Notes: generated by a model not told the origin, from the letters alone. Shown: positions 1-8,958, counted from the first letter of the stretch. The stretch is DNA of 49,719 nt from Eubacterium sp. (GCA_022764165.1 JALERM010000167.1:1-49719), one strand, 5' to 3'. Program-made: numbers and translations.

Positions 1-47
1 TTTGCATGACATAATACATCTGCGCACCTCTGCAATCCGCCGGAGGC

Positions 48-140
48 TTTATCTTGGAAGGAGATTGGACTCCCACCAAGACTAATTTGTTGCCACTCAC
101 CACCTATAGAGGTGGGAGTCTTATCTCCTTTCAAGATAAA
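48..140. repeat. 30-bp imperfect inverted repeat with nested hairpin
   Basis: Arms at 48-77 and 111-140 pair at 27 of 30 positions. The loop region carries a second small palindrome, CCACCTATAGAGGTGG, at 100-115 that overlaps the right arm, so two alternative folds are possible. The right arm contains the stop codon of the neighbouring ATPase gene. The nested hairpins and the sharp junction with a truncated gene look like an end of a small mobile element (IS200/IS605-like ends or a MITE). No transposase is in view, so this identity is inference. Confidence 0.6.
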
Positions 141-1461
141 CCAGATTCACCACCGCACTCAGTTCCGTCTCATTGTTGTAAGAAAGGATTGGTGATTCCG
201 TATCGTGTGCCAGTTCCAGAATCTGTTCCATTGTCCCTGTATCTCCGGAAAGTGTGGCACGGAGCATTTTCTCGGATTCTTTGGCAAGTTGGTATACATA
301 CCCAAGGGATTTTTCCCGTTTCAGCATATCCGAAAAATGACCCATCAACTCTTTATTTGGAATGGAGACCGTACCGTTTTCATAACTTAAAAAACCATAT
401 ACGACCATTGCGGAAAGGATTTCTTCCTTTGTTTTTAAGTTTTGCGAAGTAGCGGCATACTCCTGTATCTTTGTGGGAACACTCTCTCCTGATACCATCA
501 ACGCAATATCATCCCTGACAGAATCCACGTTATTCCGTATATAATAGAAAATTTCATCATAGGGACCTGAACTGGTCCAGTAATTGTCAAGGCTATTATT
601 ACTGAGCGCAAGTACGACGGAACGTGGATTATATAAGCGAACACCAGACGGTGTGGCATATCCATCATACCACCGTCTTAATTCTTCTCTTTCTACAAAG
701 AGACTTTTTTCCTGCATTTTGCAATATCGGTCATAAAGCATATCCACTTCATCATCTGAAAAACCAAAATACTCACTGAAAGCCCTGCTTTTTGCCATGC
801 TATATTCCACAAACATATTCAGTTCTGAGCCACTGGAATACTTGGAAATCGGCAAAATTCCGGTCATGTAGGCAAGACGTACGTACGGACGGTCTTTCAA
901 AAGGCTCCTTAAAAAAACAAGGTATGCCTTTTTATCAGCTTCGGATACAAAATCCTGATGGAAGATAAAGTCCCACTCATCCAGCACAAATACAAACTGA
1001 ATCTCCGGGTGTTCCATGTACAACATCATAAAAGCATCCCAAAGGGCATCCTGGTTATCAAAATCCACATCCTGATACTCTCTCTGAAGATCATTCAACA
1101 GACGGTCTTCGATCCTTTTGATATATTGGCTATAAGAACTGCAGTTTCTTGGAACATCATTAAAGGATATATGAACCACATCGTACTTATTTCTATACGT
1201 TTCATACTCCTCTGCCCCTGCAATCGCAAGATTATCAAAAAGTGCTTTTGTATCACAGGCTTTCGTAAAAAAAGAAGCTACCATATTCGCCATGATTGTT
1301 TTCCCGAATCTTCTCGGTCTTGTCAGACATATATGCTTGTTTCCAGCTCTCACAAGTGGAAACAATTCTTTCAGCATTTCAGATTTATCCACAAAATAAG
1401 TCTGTCCGACTTCGTTCTTGTAAAGTGAATATGCCGTACGACTGTTCAGATAAAACCCCAT
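121..1461 (-). CDS. AAA-ATPase-like protein (PF09820 type), truncated before its C-terminal nuclease domain
   Basis: About 446 aa. The N-terminal half matches the predicted AAA-ATPase family common in Clostridia and Bacteroidetes: a P-loop variant region (LTRPRRFGKT, about residue 50) and an acidic Walker B-like segment (FVFVLDEWD). Family members normally continue into a PD-(D/E)XK nuclease-like domain that starts just after a segment like SYNNETELSAVVNLVYL. Here the frame stops five codons beyond the NNETE motif, inside an inverted repeat, so about 100 residues are missing. The function of the family is unsettled; roles in DNA-based conflict have been proposed. I chose ATG at 1461 because AAAGGAG lies 9 nt upstream; an in-frame GTG at 1467 is too close to that site. 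The protein may be inactive or an ATPase-only form. Confidence 0.75.
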   Translation of the reverse strand: MGFYLNSRTAYSLYKNEVGQTYFVDKSEMLKELFPLVRAGNKHICLTRPRRFGKTIMANMVASFFTKACDTKALFDNLAIAGAEEYETYRNKYDVVHISFNDVPRNCSSYSQYIKRIEDRLLNDLQREYQDVDFDNQDALWDAFMMLYMEHPEIQFVFVLDEWDFIFHQDFVSEADKKAYLVFLRSLLKDRPYVRLAYMTGILPISKYSSGSELNMFVEYSMAKSRAFSEYFGFSDDEVDMLYDRYCKMQEKSLFVEREELRRWYDGYATPSGVRLYNPRSVVLALSNNSLDNYWTSSGPYDEIFYYIRNNVDSVRDDIALMVSGESVPTKIQEYAATSQNLKTKEEILSAMVVYGFLSYENGTVSIPNKELMGHFSDMLKREKSLGYVYQLAKESEKMLRATLSGDTGTMEQILELAHDTESPILSYNNETELSAVVNLVYLERR

Positions 1462-1506
1462 ATGCACCGTCTCCTTTCTATCTCACTGCAGTATCTGTTC
1501 TTTCTC

Positions 1507-1535
1507 ATCTTACCATGATTCCAATTGCGGAGCAA
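1507..1535 (-). promoter_or_regulatory. Predicted promoter of the AAA-ATPase gene
   Basis: On the minus strand the -35 is TTGCTC (1530-1535), the spacer is 17 bp and the -10 is TAAGAT (1507-1512). It sits about 45 bp before the start codon, between this gene and the ABC permease stop. The gene can therefore be transcribed independently of the ABC operon. Confidence 0.5.
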
Positions 1536-1557
1536 GCCAGCCAAAAATATATTTTAG

Positions 1558-3150
1558 TTAAAGCGTCTCAAAAATCCGTGCACCTTTCCCGCAAATCCAC
1601 CTCAGTAATATCACATCAACCACCGCAATCACCACAGTTGCCGCCATCAGATAAGCCAACGGACTCAGCACATTCCGCAGAAAATAATATGCGGCTGCAA
1701 GTCCTACCACCACTGCCCATCCACCAAAGAGAGCAATCATGACATTCAGGCTCTGCTTGATCGGGACGATTTCACTTGTCCAGGTCAGATTCGGCATTTT
1801 CAGATTCATAAACAAACCAAACTCTGCCATCAGCACAATAAAAGCCGCCGATGCCAGGGGAATCATCACTGCAAATGGTACAGAAGGTTTTATCACCCAC
1901 TCCACAGCAGCTGTCAGCACAGCCGCAGGAACAAGTGTCAGAATCAGGTGAAGCTTCAGCTTTGCCATCAGCACCTGTTTAGCGGATATGGGAAATACCT
2001 GCACCAGCCAGAGATTATTTCCTTCCAGGGACACTGATGGTGCTGTAATATCATTCATAGAAGTAAACATGCAGATAGCGGCAGCGGCAATCAATGCAGT
2101 AATTTCCTGATTTCGCAGTATTTCATGAATCATAGTTCTCACCACATCTGCTTTGATCAATAAAGCGACAGCGCCTACAAACATAATCACAATGCCAAGA
2201 CCACAGTTCAGCATATAATTAGAACTGCCCAGAAATCGCTTCAATTCTTTTCCAAGAAGAGCCTGACTGATTGATTTCTTTTCGGTAAACCGTTCCTTAT
2301 ACTGTACTTTCACGGTTCCCCGGTTAGAAGTGGCAATTCCCAGAAAACTGCGGGAAAGTATCACGTACACCAGAGCAAAAAATGCTCCCACAATACCGGT
2401 AAAGATCAGCATGGATACCATATTCCCCTCTGCAGCCAGTCCCATATGGTAAAATGGATAGAGAATACTTCTGACTTTATCGCCCACTGCCTGCGGATTG
2501 GCTGCTATCATCCCCAAAATCTGGTAAGCCCGTCCGTACACATAGTAATATAACGCAATAAAAATGAGCGATAAAAACACTACAATAACATTTTTATTTT
2601 TCAATCTGCTGCTGATCACGGCCACCAGCCAGCCGAGTACGGCCGACAGAGTCAAAACCAGAATCGCCAAAATTAAAGGAATGAGCAATGTGAAAATCAC
2701 CGCTGCGGCTCCCACATCTGCCCGCAAAAAATAGACAAGCACTGCAGGAATCATAACAATCAGTTCATACATCAGCCCCATCATAAATACACCAGACAGG
2801 CGGATGAGCAATATCCGGGAGGGCATCACCGGCATCGCCAGCAAGAGATCATTGTCCTTTGCCTGATACAATGATGCATATGTATTAAACACACTTCCGA
2901 ATACACCGAGAGCTACTGAAATCATTCCCATCAGTGCAAAGTAGAGCCAGCCAAATCCCGCCTGAACCAACGGTTCGCAAAGCATGTCTGCCGTCACCCA
3001 GAACATTCCTCCTAACATTCCAAATACCAGCAGATACAGCAGTACATACAAAACTACTCCCTGAACAGAACGATTTTTTCCCGTCTTCTTATTCTGATAA
3101 ATCCAGGAGAAGACTTCCATCATCTGTTTTTTTAATAATGCCTTCGTCAT
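1558..3150 (-). CDS. ABC-2-type transporter permease
   Basis: 530 aa integral membrane protein with roughly twelve hydrophobic segments, for example residues 31-52, 65-90, 115-140 and 310-330. The N-terminus is short and cytoplasmic with a basic segment (NKKTGKNRS). This is the layout of a fused, double-length ABC exporter permease. Its start codon overlaps the stop of the upstream ATPase gene (ATGA overlap), so the two subunits are translationally coupled. The substrate cannot be read from sequence. Bacterial pairs of this kind often export peptides, lipids or antimicrobials, but that is family-level inference. Confidence 0.8.
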   Translation of the reverse strand: MTKALLKKQMMEVFSWIYQNKKTGKNRSVQGVVLYVLLYLLVFGMLGGMFWVTADMLCEPLVQAGFGWLYFALMGMISVALGVFGSVFNTYASLYQAKDNDLLLAMPVMPSRILLIRLSGVFMMGLMYELIVMIPAVLVYFLRADVGAAAVIFTLLIPLILAILVLTLSAVLGWLVAVISSRLKNKNVIVVFLSLIFIALYYYVYGRAYQILGMIAANPQAVGDKVRSILYPFYHMGLAAEGNMVSMLIFTGIVGAFFALVYVILSRSFLGIATSNRGTVKVQYKERFTEKKSISQALLGKELKRFLGSSNYMLNCGLGIVIMFVGAVALLIKADVVRTMIHEILRNQEITALIAAAAICMFTSMNDITAPSVSLEGNNLWLVQVFPISAKQVLMAKLKLHLILTLVPAAVLTAAVEWVIKPSVPFAVMIPLASAAFIVLMAEFGLFMNLKMPNLTWTSEIVPIKQSLNVMIALFGGWAVVVGLAAAYYFLRNVLSPLAYLMAATVVIAVVDVILLRWICGKGARIFETL

Positions 3151-3857
3151 TGCTCTCCCTCCAGTTCCAAAAATACTTCTTCCAGAGAAGTATCACCTTT
3201 TACCTCTTCCATTGTTCCTGATTTAATAAGTTTTCCGCCTTTAATGATTGCAACCTTGTCACACAGTTTCTCTGCCACTTCCAACACATGAGTCGAAAAG
3301 AAAATGGCACCGCCGTTATCACAGATTTCCCTCATAATTCCTTTCAGAAGATGCGAAGCTTTCGGATCAAGTCCTACAAAGGGCTCATCCATAATAATCA
3401 GGCGTGGATCATGAATCAATGCAGATATGATTGCCAGTTTCTGTTTCATACCATGAGAATAGGAAGAAATCGTCTGACCTAAATCTCCAGTCAATTCAAA
3501 AGCATCCGCATATCTGCGTATTTTTTCCTGGCGCACTGTTGAACTGACTTTAAAAATATCTGCGACAAAGTTCAAAAACTGGATACCCGTCATGAATTCA
3601 TACAGATCCGGATTATCCGGAATATATGCCAGTTTGGATTTACATAAAAGAGGACTTTCTTTCATAGAAACTCCATCCACATAAACTTCTCCACTGTCAT
3701 ACTGCAGGATTCCACAGCAGGCCTTGATCGTCGTTGTCTTACCTGCCCCATTATGTCCTATGAAACCATAGATTTCTCCCGGCAGGATATGCAGCGACAA
3801 ATCATCCACTGCTTTTTTCTCACCATACACCTTTGATAAATGCTCAATTTTTAACAT
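3147..3857 (-). CDS. ABC transporter ATP-binding protein
   Basis: 236 aa from the ATG at 3857, chosen because GGAGG lies 8 nt upstream; an in-frame ATG at 3875 has no such site. Walker A is GHNGAGKTT (about residue 35), the signature region is SSYSHGMKQK, and Walker B is LIIMDEP followed by the H-loop FFSTHV. The signature is SHGMK-like rather than the classical LSGGQ, as is common in ABC-2 exporters of the Nat/Ytr type. It pairs with the permease encoded immediately downstream. Palindromes in the promoter region suggest control by a dedicated repressor, but no regulator gene is adjacent. Confidence 0.9.
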   Translation of the reverse strand: MLKIEHLSKVYGEKKAVDDLSLHILPGEIYGFIGHNGAGKTTTIKACCGILQYDSGEVYVDGVSMKESPLLCKSKLAYIPDNPDLYEFMTGIQFLNFVADIFKVSSTVRQEKIRRYADAFELTGDLGQTISSYSHGMKQKLAIISALIHDPRLIIMDEPFVGLDPKASHLLKGIMREICDNGGAIFFSTHVLEVAEKLCDKVAIIKGGKLIKSGTMEEVKGDTSLEEVFLELEGEQ

Positions 3858-3884
3858 CCATTTTTCCTCCCACATTCAATATTG

Positions 3885-3952
3885 GTACCTGTAAAGGTAC
3901 TAAACTGTTACCTATCATACTATATACACCTTCCACCAGGGGGAAAGTCAAG
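3885..3952 (-). promoter_or_regulatory. Promoter and operator-like palindromes of the ABC operon
   Basis: Reading the minus strand, TTGACT (3947-3952) could be the -35, followed by a TG-TATATA/TATAGT -10 region near 3920-3930. Downstream of it lies the perfect palindrome GTACCT-GTAA-AGGTAC (3885-3900). A second inverted pair, AGGTA...TAMCT-like, at 3895-3912 shares its half-site. Two overlapping dyads next to the transcription start look like a repressor operator. GntR/YtrA-type regulators often control such ABC pairs, but the regulator here is unknown. Confidence 0.45.
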
Positions 3953-3960
3953 CTTATATG

Positions 3961-4005
3961 AAAAAAAGCAGGGAAAGACACCTTGCAGCTGTCCTGATTC
4001 CCTGC
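3961..4005 (-). terminator. Rho-independent terminator of degV
   Basis: The stem GCAGGGA (3968-3974) pairs with TCCCTGC (3999-4005) around a loop that can itself fold. On the minus strand it is followed by seven T residues (3961-3967). It lies 19 nt after the degV stop codon and separates degV from the ABC operon. Confidence 0.85.
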
Positions 4006-4023
4006 TCCATTTTACTTTTTTCT

Positions 4024-4893
4024 TTATCGATGATCTCCCCAGAAAAACAGGGCAATTGTTCCCGGACCGGAATGGGCACCGATCGTAGCACCAACATAAT
4101 TAATCAAAAATGTCTCATAACCAAACTTTTCTTTCACCAGTTTTGCCACATACTCTGCATCTTCCCGGCAGTCACCATGGCTGATGAATATTTTTGTATT
4201 TTTATCTTTCCATTCACCTATCTGTTCTTCCATCAGGCTCACCAGACCACTGAGGGATTTTTTTCTTCCACGGACATTTTTCAGAGGAATCAGATGGCCT
4301 TCATTATCCACATGGAGAACGGGTTTCAGATTGATCATTGTTCCCACTACTGCCGCAACCTTTGAAACTCTCCCACCTCTGTGCAGGTGAAACAGATCAT
4401 CCACAGTAAATACATGGCACAGATTCAGCTTATGTTCTTCCAGCCATGCCGCATTCTCTTCCAGAGAGAGTCCCTGTTCCTTCAATTCAACAGCCTTATC
4501 CACCAGCAGTCCTTCGCCCAGGGATGCACTCAACGTATCAATCACTACGATTTTCCGTTCCGGATATTCTTCCTGCAATTCTTCTGCTGCCAGCCGCACA
4601 CTGTTGTAGGTTCCACTGAGTCCGGAGGAAAAAGCCAGATACAGAATATCTTTTCCCTGTTCCAGAATCGGGCAAAAAACTTCTTTCGCCTCCTCCGCAT
4701 TCACCTGAGAAGTGGTAGGCATAGAGCCATTCCTCATCCGTGCATAAAAATCAGAAAATTCCAATTCTTGATTCTTTCCATAGGACTGACCATCCATCGT
4801 GTAGGTCAGATAGGTATACTCCATACCATGTTCTTTATAATATGAATAAGGCAAATCTGCCGTATTATCTGTTACAATTACATAATCTGTCAT
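4024..4893 (-). CDS. DegV family fatty-acid-binding protein
   Basis: 289 aa from ATG at 4893, which has AGGAGG 8 nt upstream. An earlier in-frame ATG at 4923 lacks a site. Family hallmarks are the N-terminal VIVTDNTADLP, the TSQVNAEE segment around the fatty-acid carboxylate pocket, FSSGLSGTYNS, and the C-terminal GAHSGPGTIALFF. In Firmicutes, DegV/FakB proteins bind acyl chains and present them to the kinase FakA for phosphorylation. No fakA is in this window. The gene appears to be a single-gene unit with its own terminator. Confidence 0.92.
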   Translation of the reverse strand: MTDYVIVTDNTADLPYSYYKEHGMEYTYLTYTMDGQSYGKNQELEFSDFYARMRNGSMPTTSQVNAEEAKEVFCPILEQGKDILYLAFSSGLSGTYNSVRLAAEELQEEYPERKIVVIDTLSASLGEGLLVDKAVELKEQGLSLEENAAWLEEHKLNLCHVFTVDDLFHLHRGGRVSKVAAVVGTMINLKPVLHVDNEGHLIPLKNVRGRKKSLSGLVSLMEEQIGEWKDKNTKIFISHGDCREDAEYVAKLVKEKFGYETFLINYVGATIGAHSGPGTIALFFWGDHR

Positions 4894-4958
4894 AGCAAAA
4901 ACCTCCTGTATTATTTTACCCATTTTATCATTATTTCACTTTTTTATCAACCTGAGAG

Positions 4959-6176
4959 TCAATGGTCAAACATTAACCAGGCTGCCTCAATCTGTGCATC
5001 ACGCTGTATCCATTCTTCCAATGGCAATTCTTCCAGTTCATCCATATAAAATTCTTCTTTCTGTGCATCCTTAAGTTCAACCTCCACATCAGGTGTAATA
5101 CCCGTTCCGTGGATATTGACACCGGAGGGTGTATAATACTTTGACGTTGTCACTTTCACTGCACTTCCATCACTTAACGGGAAGGTTTTCTGTACAATCC
5201 CTTTTCCAAATGTGGTTGTCCCCACCAGTTTTGCCACGTTGTGATCTTTGACAGCTCCGGCAAAAATCTCCGCAGCACTGGCACTGTTTTCATTCACCAA
5301 TACCACCGCCGGAATTTCCAATGGATTTTCCCCCTTACATTTATATTCAATGCGCTTGCCATTTTTATCTTCTGTATATACAATCAGTCCTTCCGGCAAA
5401 ATCTGTTCCAGAGTATCACAGACTGCATCCAGCAATCCTCCAGGATTCTCACGAAGATCAAAAATCAATCCTTTCATTTCCTGCGACTGCAGTTCCTGTA
5501 ATGCCTCTGCAAACTGCCCGGATGTTCCATCTGTAAATTCCTGAATCCGGATATATCCCACCGAGTTCTCCAGCATCCTGCTGCTCACGACAGGAATCTC
5601 GACCTCTTCAATCCTTACCGTCACCTGGACAATTTCATTTTCTCTTTTCAGCGAAAGCTGTATTTCTCCACTCTCATCTGACCGGATTGTTTTCGATAAT
5701 TCTGTCACATCCAGTTCTTCGACAGACTGCCCATTCACCGTGCAGATGATATCTCCCGCCTGAATCCCTGCTTCCCAGGCGGGGCTGCCTTTATAACATT
5801 GCACTACAGATATTTCACCGCTCTCTTTGTTTTGCTGCATAACCAGCCCTATTCCCGTATATTTTCCTTCCATGGATTCTTTCAGCTTCCGATAATTTTC
5901 GGCAGAAAAATATCCTGAATAGGGATCTTCCAGGCTTGCCAGCATTCCGGCATACATTCCATCTGCCAAAGTTTCTTCATCGGTCTCCTCCAGATATTGT
6001 TCGTTTATAATCTTCTCAATGGCTGCTGTTTTCCTTGCGGATGAGCCAGTCACCAGACTGTCACCTGCAAATGGCAGCGTACCATACTGATAATAATGAA
6101 GACCACAGGCTGCTGCCGCTGTCACTGCCACACCACCCACAAAACCTGACCACCATGCTGCTTTCTTTTTTACCAT
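4959..6176 (-). CDS. S41 family carboxyl-terminal processing peptidase with PDZ domain
   Basis: 405 aa. One N-terminal membrane anchor spans about residues 10-28, so the protease domain should lie outside the membrane. A PDZ domain covers about 100-185 (GIGLVM, then AGIQAGDII). The S41 catalytic core follows, with the nucleophile Ser in NENSASAAE (298-300) and the general-base Lys in FGKG (K325). This matches CtpA/CtpB proteases. It lies directly downstream of ftsEX, an arrangement found in many Firmicutes. That context suggests processing of an envelope or peptidoglycan-hydrolase factor during division, which is inference from neighbourhood. Confidence 0.92.
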   Translation of the reverse strand: MVKKKAAWWSGFVGGVAVTAAAACGLHYYQYGTLPFAGDSLVTGSSARKTAAIEKIINEQYLEETDEETLADGMYAGMLASLEDPYSGYFSAENYRKLKESMEGKYTGIGLVMQQNKESGEISVVQCYKGSPAWEAGIQAGDIICTVNGQSVEELDVTELSKTIRSDESGEIQLSLKRENEIVQVTVRIEEVEIPVVSSRMLENSVGYIRIQEFTDGTSGQFAEALQELQSQEMKGLIFDLRENPGGLLDAVCDTLEQILPEGLIVYTEDKNGKRIEYKCKGENPLEIPAVVLVNENSASAAEIFAGAVKDHNVAKLVGTTTFGKGIVQKTFPLSDGSAVKVTTSKYYTPSGVNIHGTGITPDVEVELKDAQKEEFYMDELEELPLEEWIQRDAQIEAAWLMFDH

Positions 6177-6216
6177 ATTACACTTCTCTCCGCTTCATTC
6201 ATATTCAGGAAACTGG

Positions 6217-6251
6217 AAAAGCTCCAGAAGAAATATATCTTCTGAAGCTTC
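6217..6251 (-). terminator. Imperfect hairpin between ftsX and the S41 peptidase
   Basis: AGCTCCAGAAGA (6220-6231) pairs with TCTTCTGAAGCT (6238-6249) with one mismatch. On the minus strand the stem is followed by a short T run (TTTT). It could be a weak terminator or an attenuator between ftsX and ctp rather than a full stop. Confidence 0.4.
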
Positions 6252-6257
6252 CGTTTA

Positions 6258-7175
6258 TCATACTTTCAAATGCTTGCGAATGGTGATAATACTGCCAAAC
6301 AGACCAATTCCCATTCCGAGAACCAGTCCCACAGGAACCAGAACCTCAAACACCTGATAGACATTCAAAAACTGCATCACATTATTCAGCATACTGAACT
6401 TTGTCAATATATACTGTACTACTTTGTTGTAAAGAATGAACAGCAATACCAGTGGAATCAGTGCACCGATAAAACCGATAATAATTCCTTCTATCAAAAA
6501 TGGTGCACGAACAAAAGAGTTCGTGGCTCCAATCAGCTTCATAATGCCGATTTCTTCCTTACGTATAGAGATACCGATAGAAACGGTATTACTGATCAAA
6601 AATACTGCAACACACAGCAAGATCAAAATAATAGCAATTGCCACATAGCTGATCAGCTTATTAAATGTAGATAACGTCTGTGTTGCCCCTTTCATCTGAT
6701 TCACATCACGAACGCCATCCAGACCCTCAATATATTGTACCAGCTCATCCTGTTTTTCTATCTGATCCACATAAACCGCATAACTGGAAGAGTTTGCCAG
6801 CGGGTTATCATTTTCAAAACCTTCGCTCCATTTCTCTGCCTCTTCTTCGCCGCCAAAATACTGTGTACTGAACTGTTTCCATGCTTCTTCTGCTGATATG
6901 TAGTCAACATCAATCACACCATCAAACTGTTTGATCTGTTCACCAATAGCATTGATTGTCGCCTGATCGGCATCGTCATCAAATAATACCGTCACAGACA
7001 CACCTTCTTCCGCATTCTTCACAATGTAACGAACATTGATCACCAGTGCAAAAAACAGTCCAAATAAGAAAATACATGCCGTCATTGTTGCTATAGATGC
7101 CACAGAAAACATGATATTTCTCCAGATATTTTTTATACCCTGTTTGGCACTATAGCCAATCGTACTAATCCTCAA
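6258..7175 (-). CDS. ftsX: Cell division ABC-type permease FtsX
   Basis: 305 aa if translation begins at TTG 7175. That codon gives MRISTIGYSAKQG, the usual FtsX beginning, and has AGGAAGGTGG just upstream. The in-frame ATG at 7196 would add seven residues inside ftsE and has no clear site. There are four membrane segments: one near residues 25-45 and three in the last 150 residues. Between them is a large extracellular loop (about 50-165), the part that in other bacteria binds and activates peptidoglycan hydrolases. The gene overlaps ftsE by 11 nt and forms a complex with its product. Confidence 0.93.
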   Translation of the reverse strand: MRISTIGYSAKQGIKNIWRNIMFSVASIATMTACIFLFGLFFALVINVRYIVKNAEEGVSVTVLFDDDADQATINAIGEQIKQFDGVIDVDYISAEEAWKQFSTQYFGGEEEAEKWSEGFENDNPLANSSSYAVYVDQIEKQDELVQYIEGLDGVRDVNQMKGATQTLSTFNKLISYVAIAIILILLCVAVFLISNTVSIGISIRKEEIGIMKLIGATNSFVRAPFLIEGIIIGFIGALIPLVLLFILYNKVVQYILTKFSMLNNVMQFLNVYQVFEVLVPVGLVLGMGIGLFGSIITIRKHLKV

Positions 7176-7848
7176 GATAGCCACCTTCCTGTTCATCGCT
7201 TACAATTACGCCCTTACGCATTGTAACTACTCGCTTCTTAAAAGAATTCACAATCTCCCTGTTGTGAGTTACTACCAGTACCGTAGTACCGCGTTCATTG
7301 ATTTCTTCCAGCAGTCTCATAATATCCAGTGAGTTCTTAGGATCCAGATTACCGGTAGGCTCATCTGCCAGCAGAATATTCGGCCTGTTGACCAGTGCCC
7401 TGGCAAGTGCTACTCTCTGCTGTTCACCACCCGATAATTCCCTCGGAAATGACTTATACTTTTCCGCAAGACCGACCAGCGTAAGAATCTCCGGCACACG
7501 TTTCTTTATGACACGGTTCGGTCTTTCAATAACTCTCTGTGCAAAAGCCACATTTTCATATACATTCCGGTCTTTCAACAGACGGAAATCCTGAAATACA
7601 ACGCCTACCCCACGGCGGTACTTAGGAACATTCCTTCTCTTCAGTTTTCCCAGATCCTGACCATTGACCTTAATCGTCCCCGATGTGGGTTCCAGTTCCT
7701 TCAGCAAAAGCTTGATCAGCGTGGATTTACCAGATCCACTGTTACCTACGATGAATACGAACTCCCCTTTATCAATGTGCAAAGATACGTCATTCAGAGC
7801 CGGCTGGCCTTTTGCGTATGATTTGCTGACATTTTCCAACGTAATCAT
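7165..7848 (-). CDS. ftsE: Cell division ATP-binding protein FtsE
   Basis: 227 aa ABC ATPase of normal FtsE length. Walker A is GNSGSGKST (about 35-43), the signature is LSGGEQQR, Walker B is ILLADEPTGNLD, and the switch histidine is in VVTHNRE. It couples ATP hydrolysis to FtsX to control septal or side-wall peptidoglycan hydrolases. AGGAGGAG precedes the ATG. It is the first gene of an ftsE-ftsX-ctp unit, 21 bp after the regulator gene. Confidence 0.95.
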   Translation of the reverse strand: MITLENVSKSYAKGQPALNDVSLHIDKGEFVFIVGNSGSGKSTLIKLLLKELEPTSGTIKVNGQDLGKLKRRNVPKYRRGVGVVFQDFRLLKDRNVYENVAFAQRVIERPNRVIKKRVPEILTLVGLAEKYKSFPRELSGGEQQRVALARALVNRPNILLADEPTGNLDPKNSLDIMRLLEEINERGTTVLVVTHNREIVNSFKKRVVTMRKGVIVSDEQEGGYLED

Positions 7849-7869
7849 ATACTCCTCCTGTCTTTGTTG

Positions 7870-8958
7870 CTAATACTCTAAAGTTTCCATATACTTCATG
7901 TATCTTACGACCATCAAAGCAATTTTAAATGTTATGGCATCTTCAAATACGCGAAGATCCAGACCCGTACTCTTCTGCAGTTTATCCAGACGATATACCA
8001 GCGTATTCCTGTGGATATAGAGCTGTCTTGATGTTTCAGATACATTCAGACTGTTCTCAAAGAACTTGTTGATGGTTGTCAGTGTCTCTTCATCAAAATC
8101 ATCCGGAGATTTATTTTCAAAAATTTCCTTGATAAACATTTTGCACAGCGGAATGGGCAGCTGATAAATCAGGCGGCCGATTCCAAGAGAACTGTAGGCG
8201 ATCACTTCTTTCTCATCAAAGAAAATCTTACCTACATCCAACGCCATCCGTGCTTCTTTATAAGAACGAGAGACTTCCTTTAATTCTTTTACAATCGTTC
8301 CATAAGCAATATGGGTACTGCCATCGGGATTCCGTCCCACAGCATCCAGGATATGTTCTGCAATTTTCTGCATCTGTTCATATCCGTCCCCGGGAGCAGC
8401 TTCTTTCACGATAATAATACTCTTCTCATCTACTGCAGTGATAAAATCACCACTTTTTCCATGGAAAACACTCTTCACATTCTCCAGGGCATTGTAATCC
8501 TTCCCCTGTCCCGTCTCCAGAATGAAGACAACACGTCTTGCTTCCACATCAATATGAAGCTTTTTGGCACGATTATATATATCCACCAGAAGAAGATTGT
8601 CCAGAAGAAGATTCTTAATAAAATTATCTTTATCGAATCTCTCTTTATAGGCAACCAGCAGATTCTGAATCTGAAATGCAGCCATCTTGCCTACCATGTA
8701 CACATCATCACTTCCTCCGCCTGCAATCAGAATATATTCCAGACGAGTCTCATCATATACCTTAAAAAACTGATATCCCCGGACTACCTGGCTGTCCGCC
8801 TGTGACTCTGCGAAACTTATAATCTCGGTTTCTCCGATTTCAAAATTCTGATACGTGGTGGCAAGTAACTTACCTTCTGTATCAGCCATACCAAAATCAA
8901 TTCTGGAAATTCCCTTCAGACCGTCAATGGTACTTTGAAGTATCTGGTTTGAAATCAT
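7870..8958 (-). CDS. PucR/CdaR-type helix-turn-helix transcriptional regulator
   Basis: 362 aa. The C-terminal 60 residues are the PucR HTH (NVSETSRQLYIHRNTLVYRLDKLQ). It is preceded by a GGDEF-like, non-catalytic domain (about 130-270) and an N-terminal sensory region (about 1-110). Members of this family respond to small molecules such as sugar diacids or purine catabolites. Here no catabolic genes adjoin it. It sits 21 bp upstream of ftsE, so it may control the ftsEX-ctp unit or itself. The ligand is unknown. Confidence 0.85.
   Translation of the reverse strand: MISNQILQSTIDGLKGISRIDFGMADTEGKLLATTYQNFEIGETEIISFAESQADSQVVRGYQFFKVYDETRLEYILIAGGGSDDVYMVGKMAAFQIQNLLVAYKERFDKDNFIKNLLLDNLLLVDIYNRAKKLHIDVEARRVVFILETGQGKDYNALENVKSVFHGKSGDFITAVDEKSIIIVKEAAPGDGYEQMQKIAEHILDAVGRNPDGSTHIAYGTIVKELKEVSRSYKEARMALDVGKIFFDEKEVIAYSSLGIGRLIYQLPIPLCKMFIKEIFENKSPDDFDEETLTTINKFFENSLNVSETSRQLYIHRNTLVYRLDKLQKSTGLDLRVFEDAITFKIALMVVRYMKYMETLEY

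Noticed and set aside
54-452. Plus-strand open frame of 132 codons at the left edge
   Set aside because: It runs antisense to the AAA-ATPase gene, has no ribosome binding site and its protein resembles nothing; the minus-strand frame has clear family motifs.
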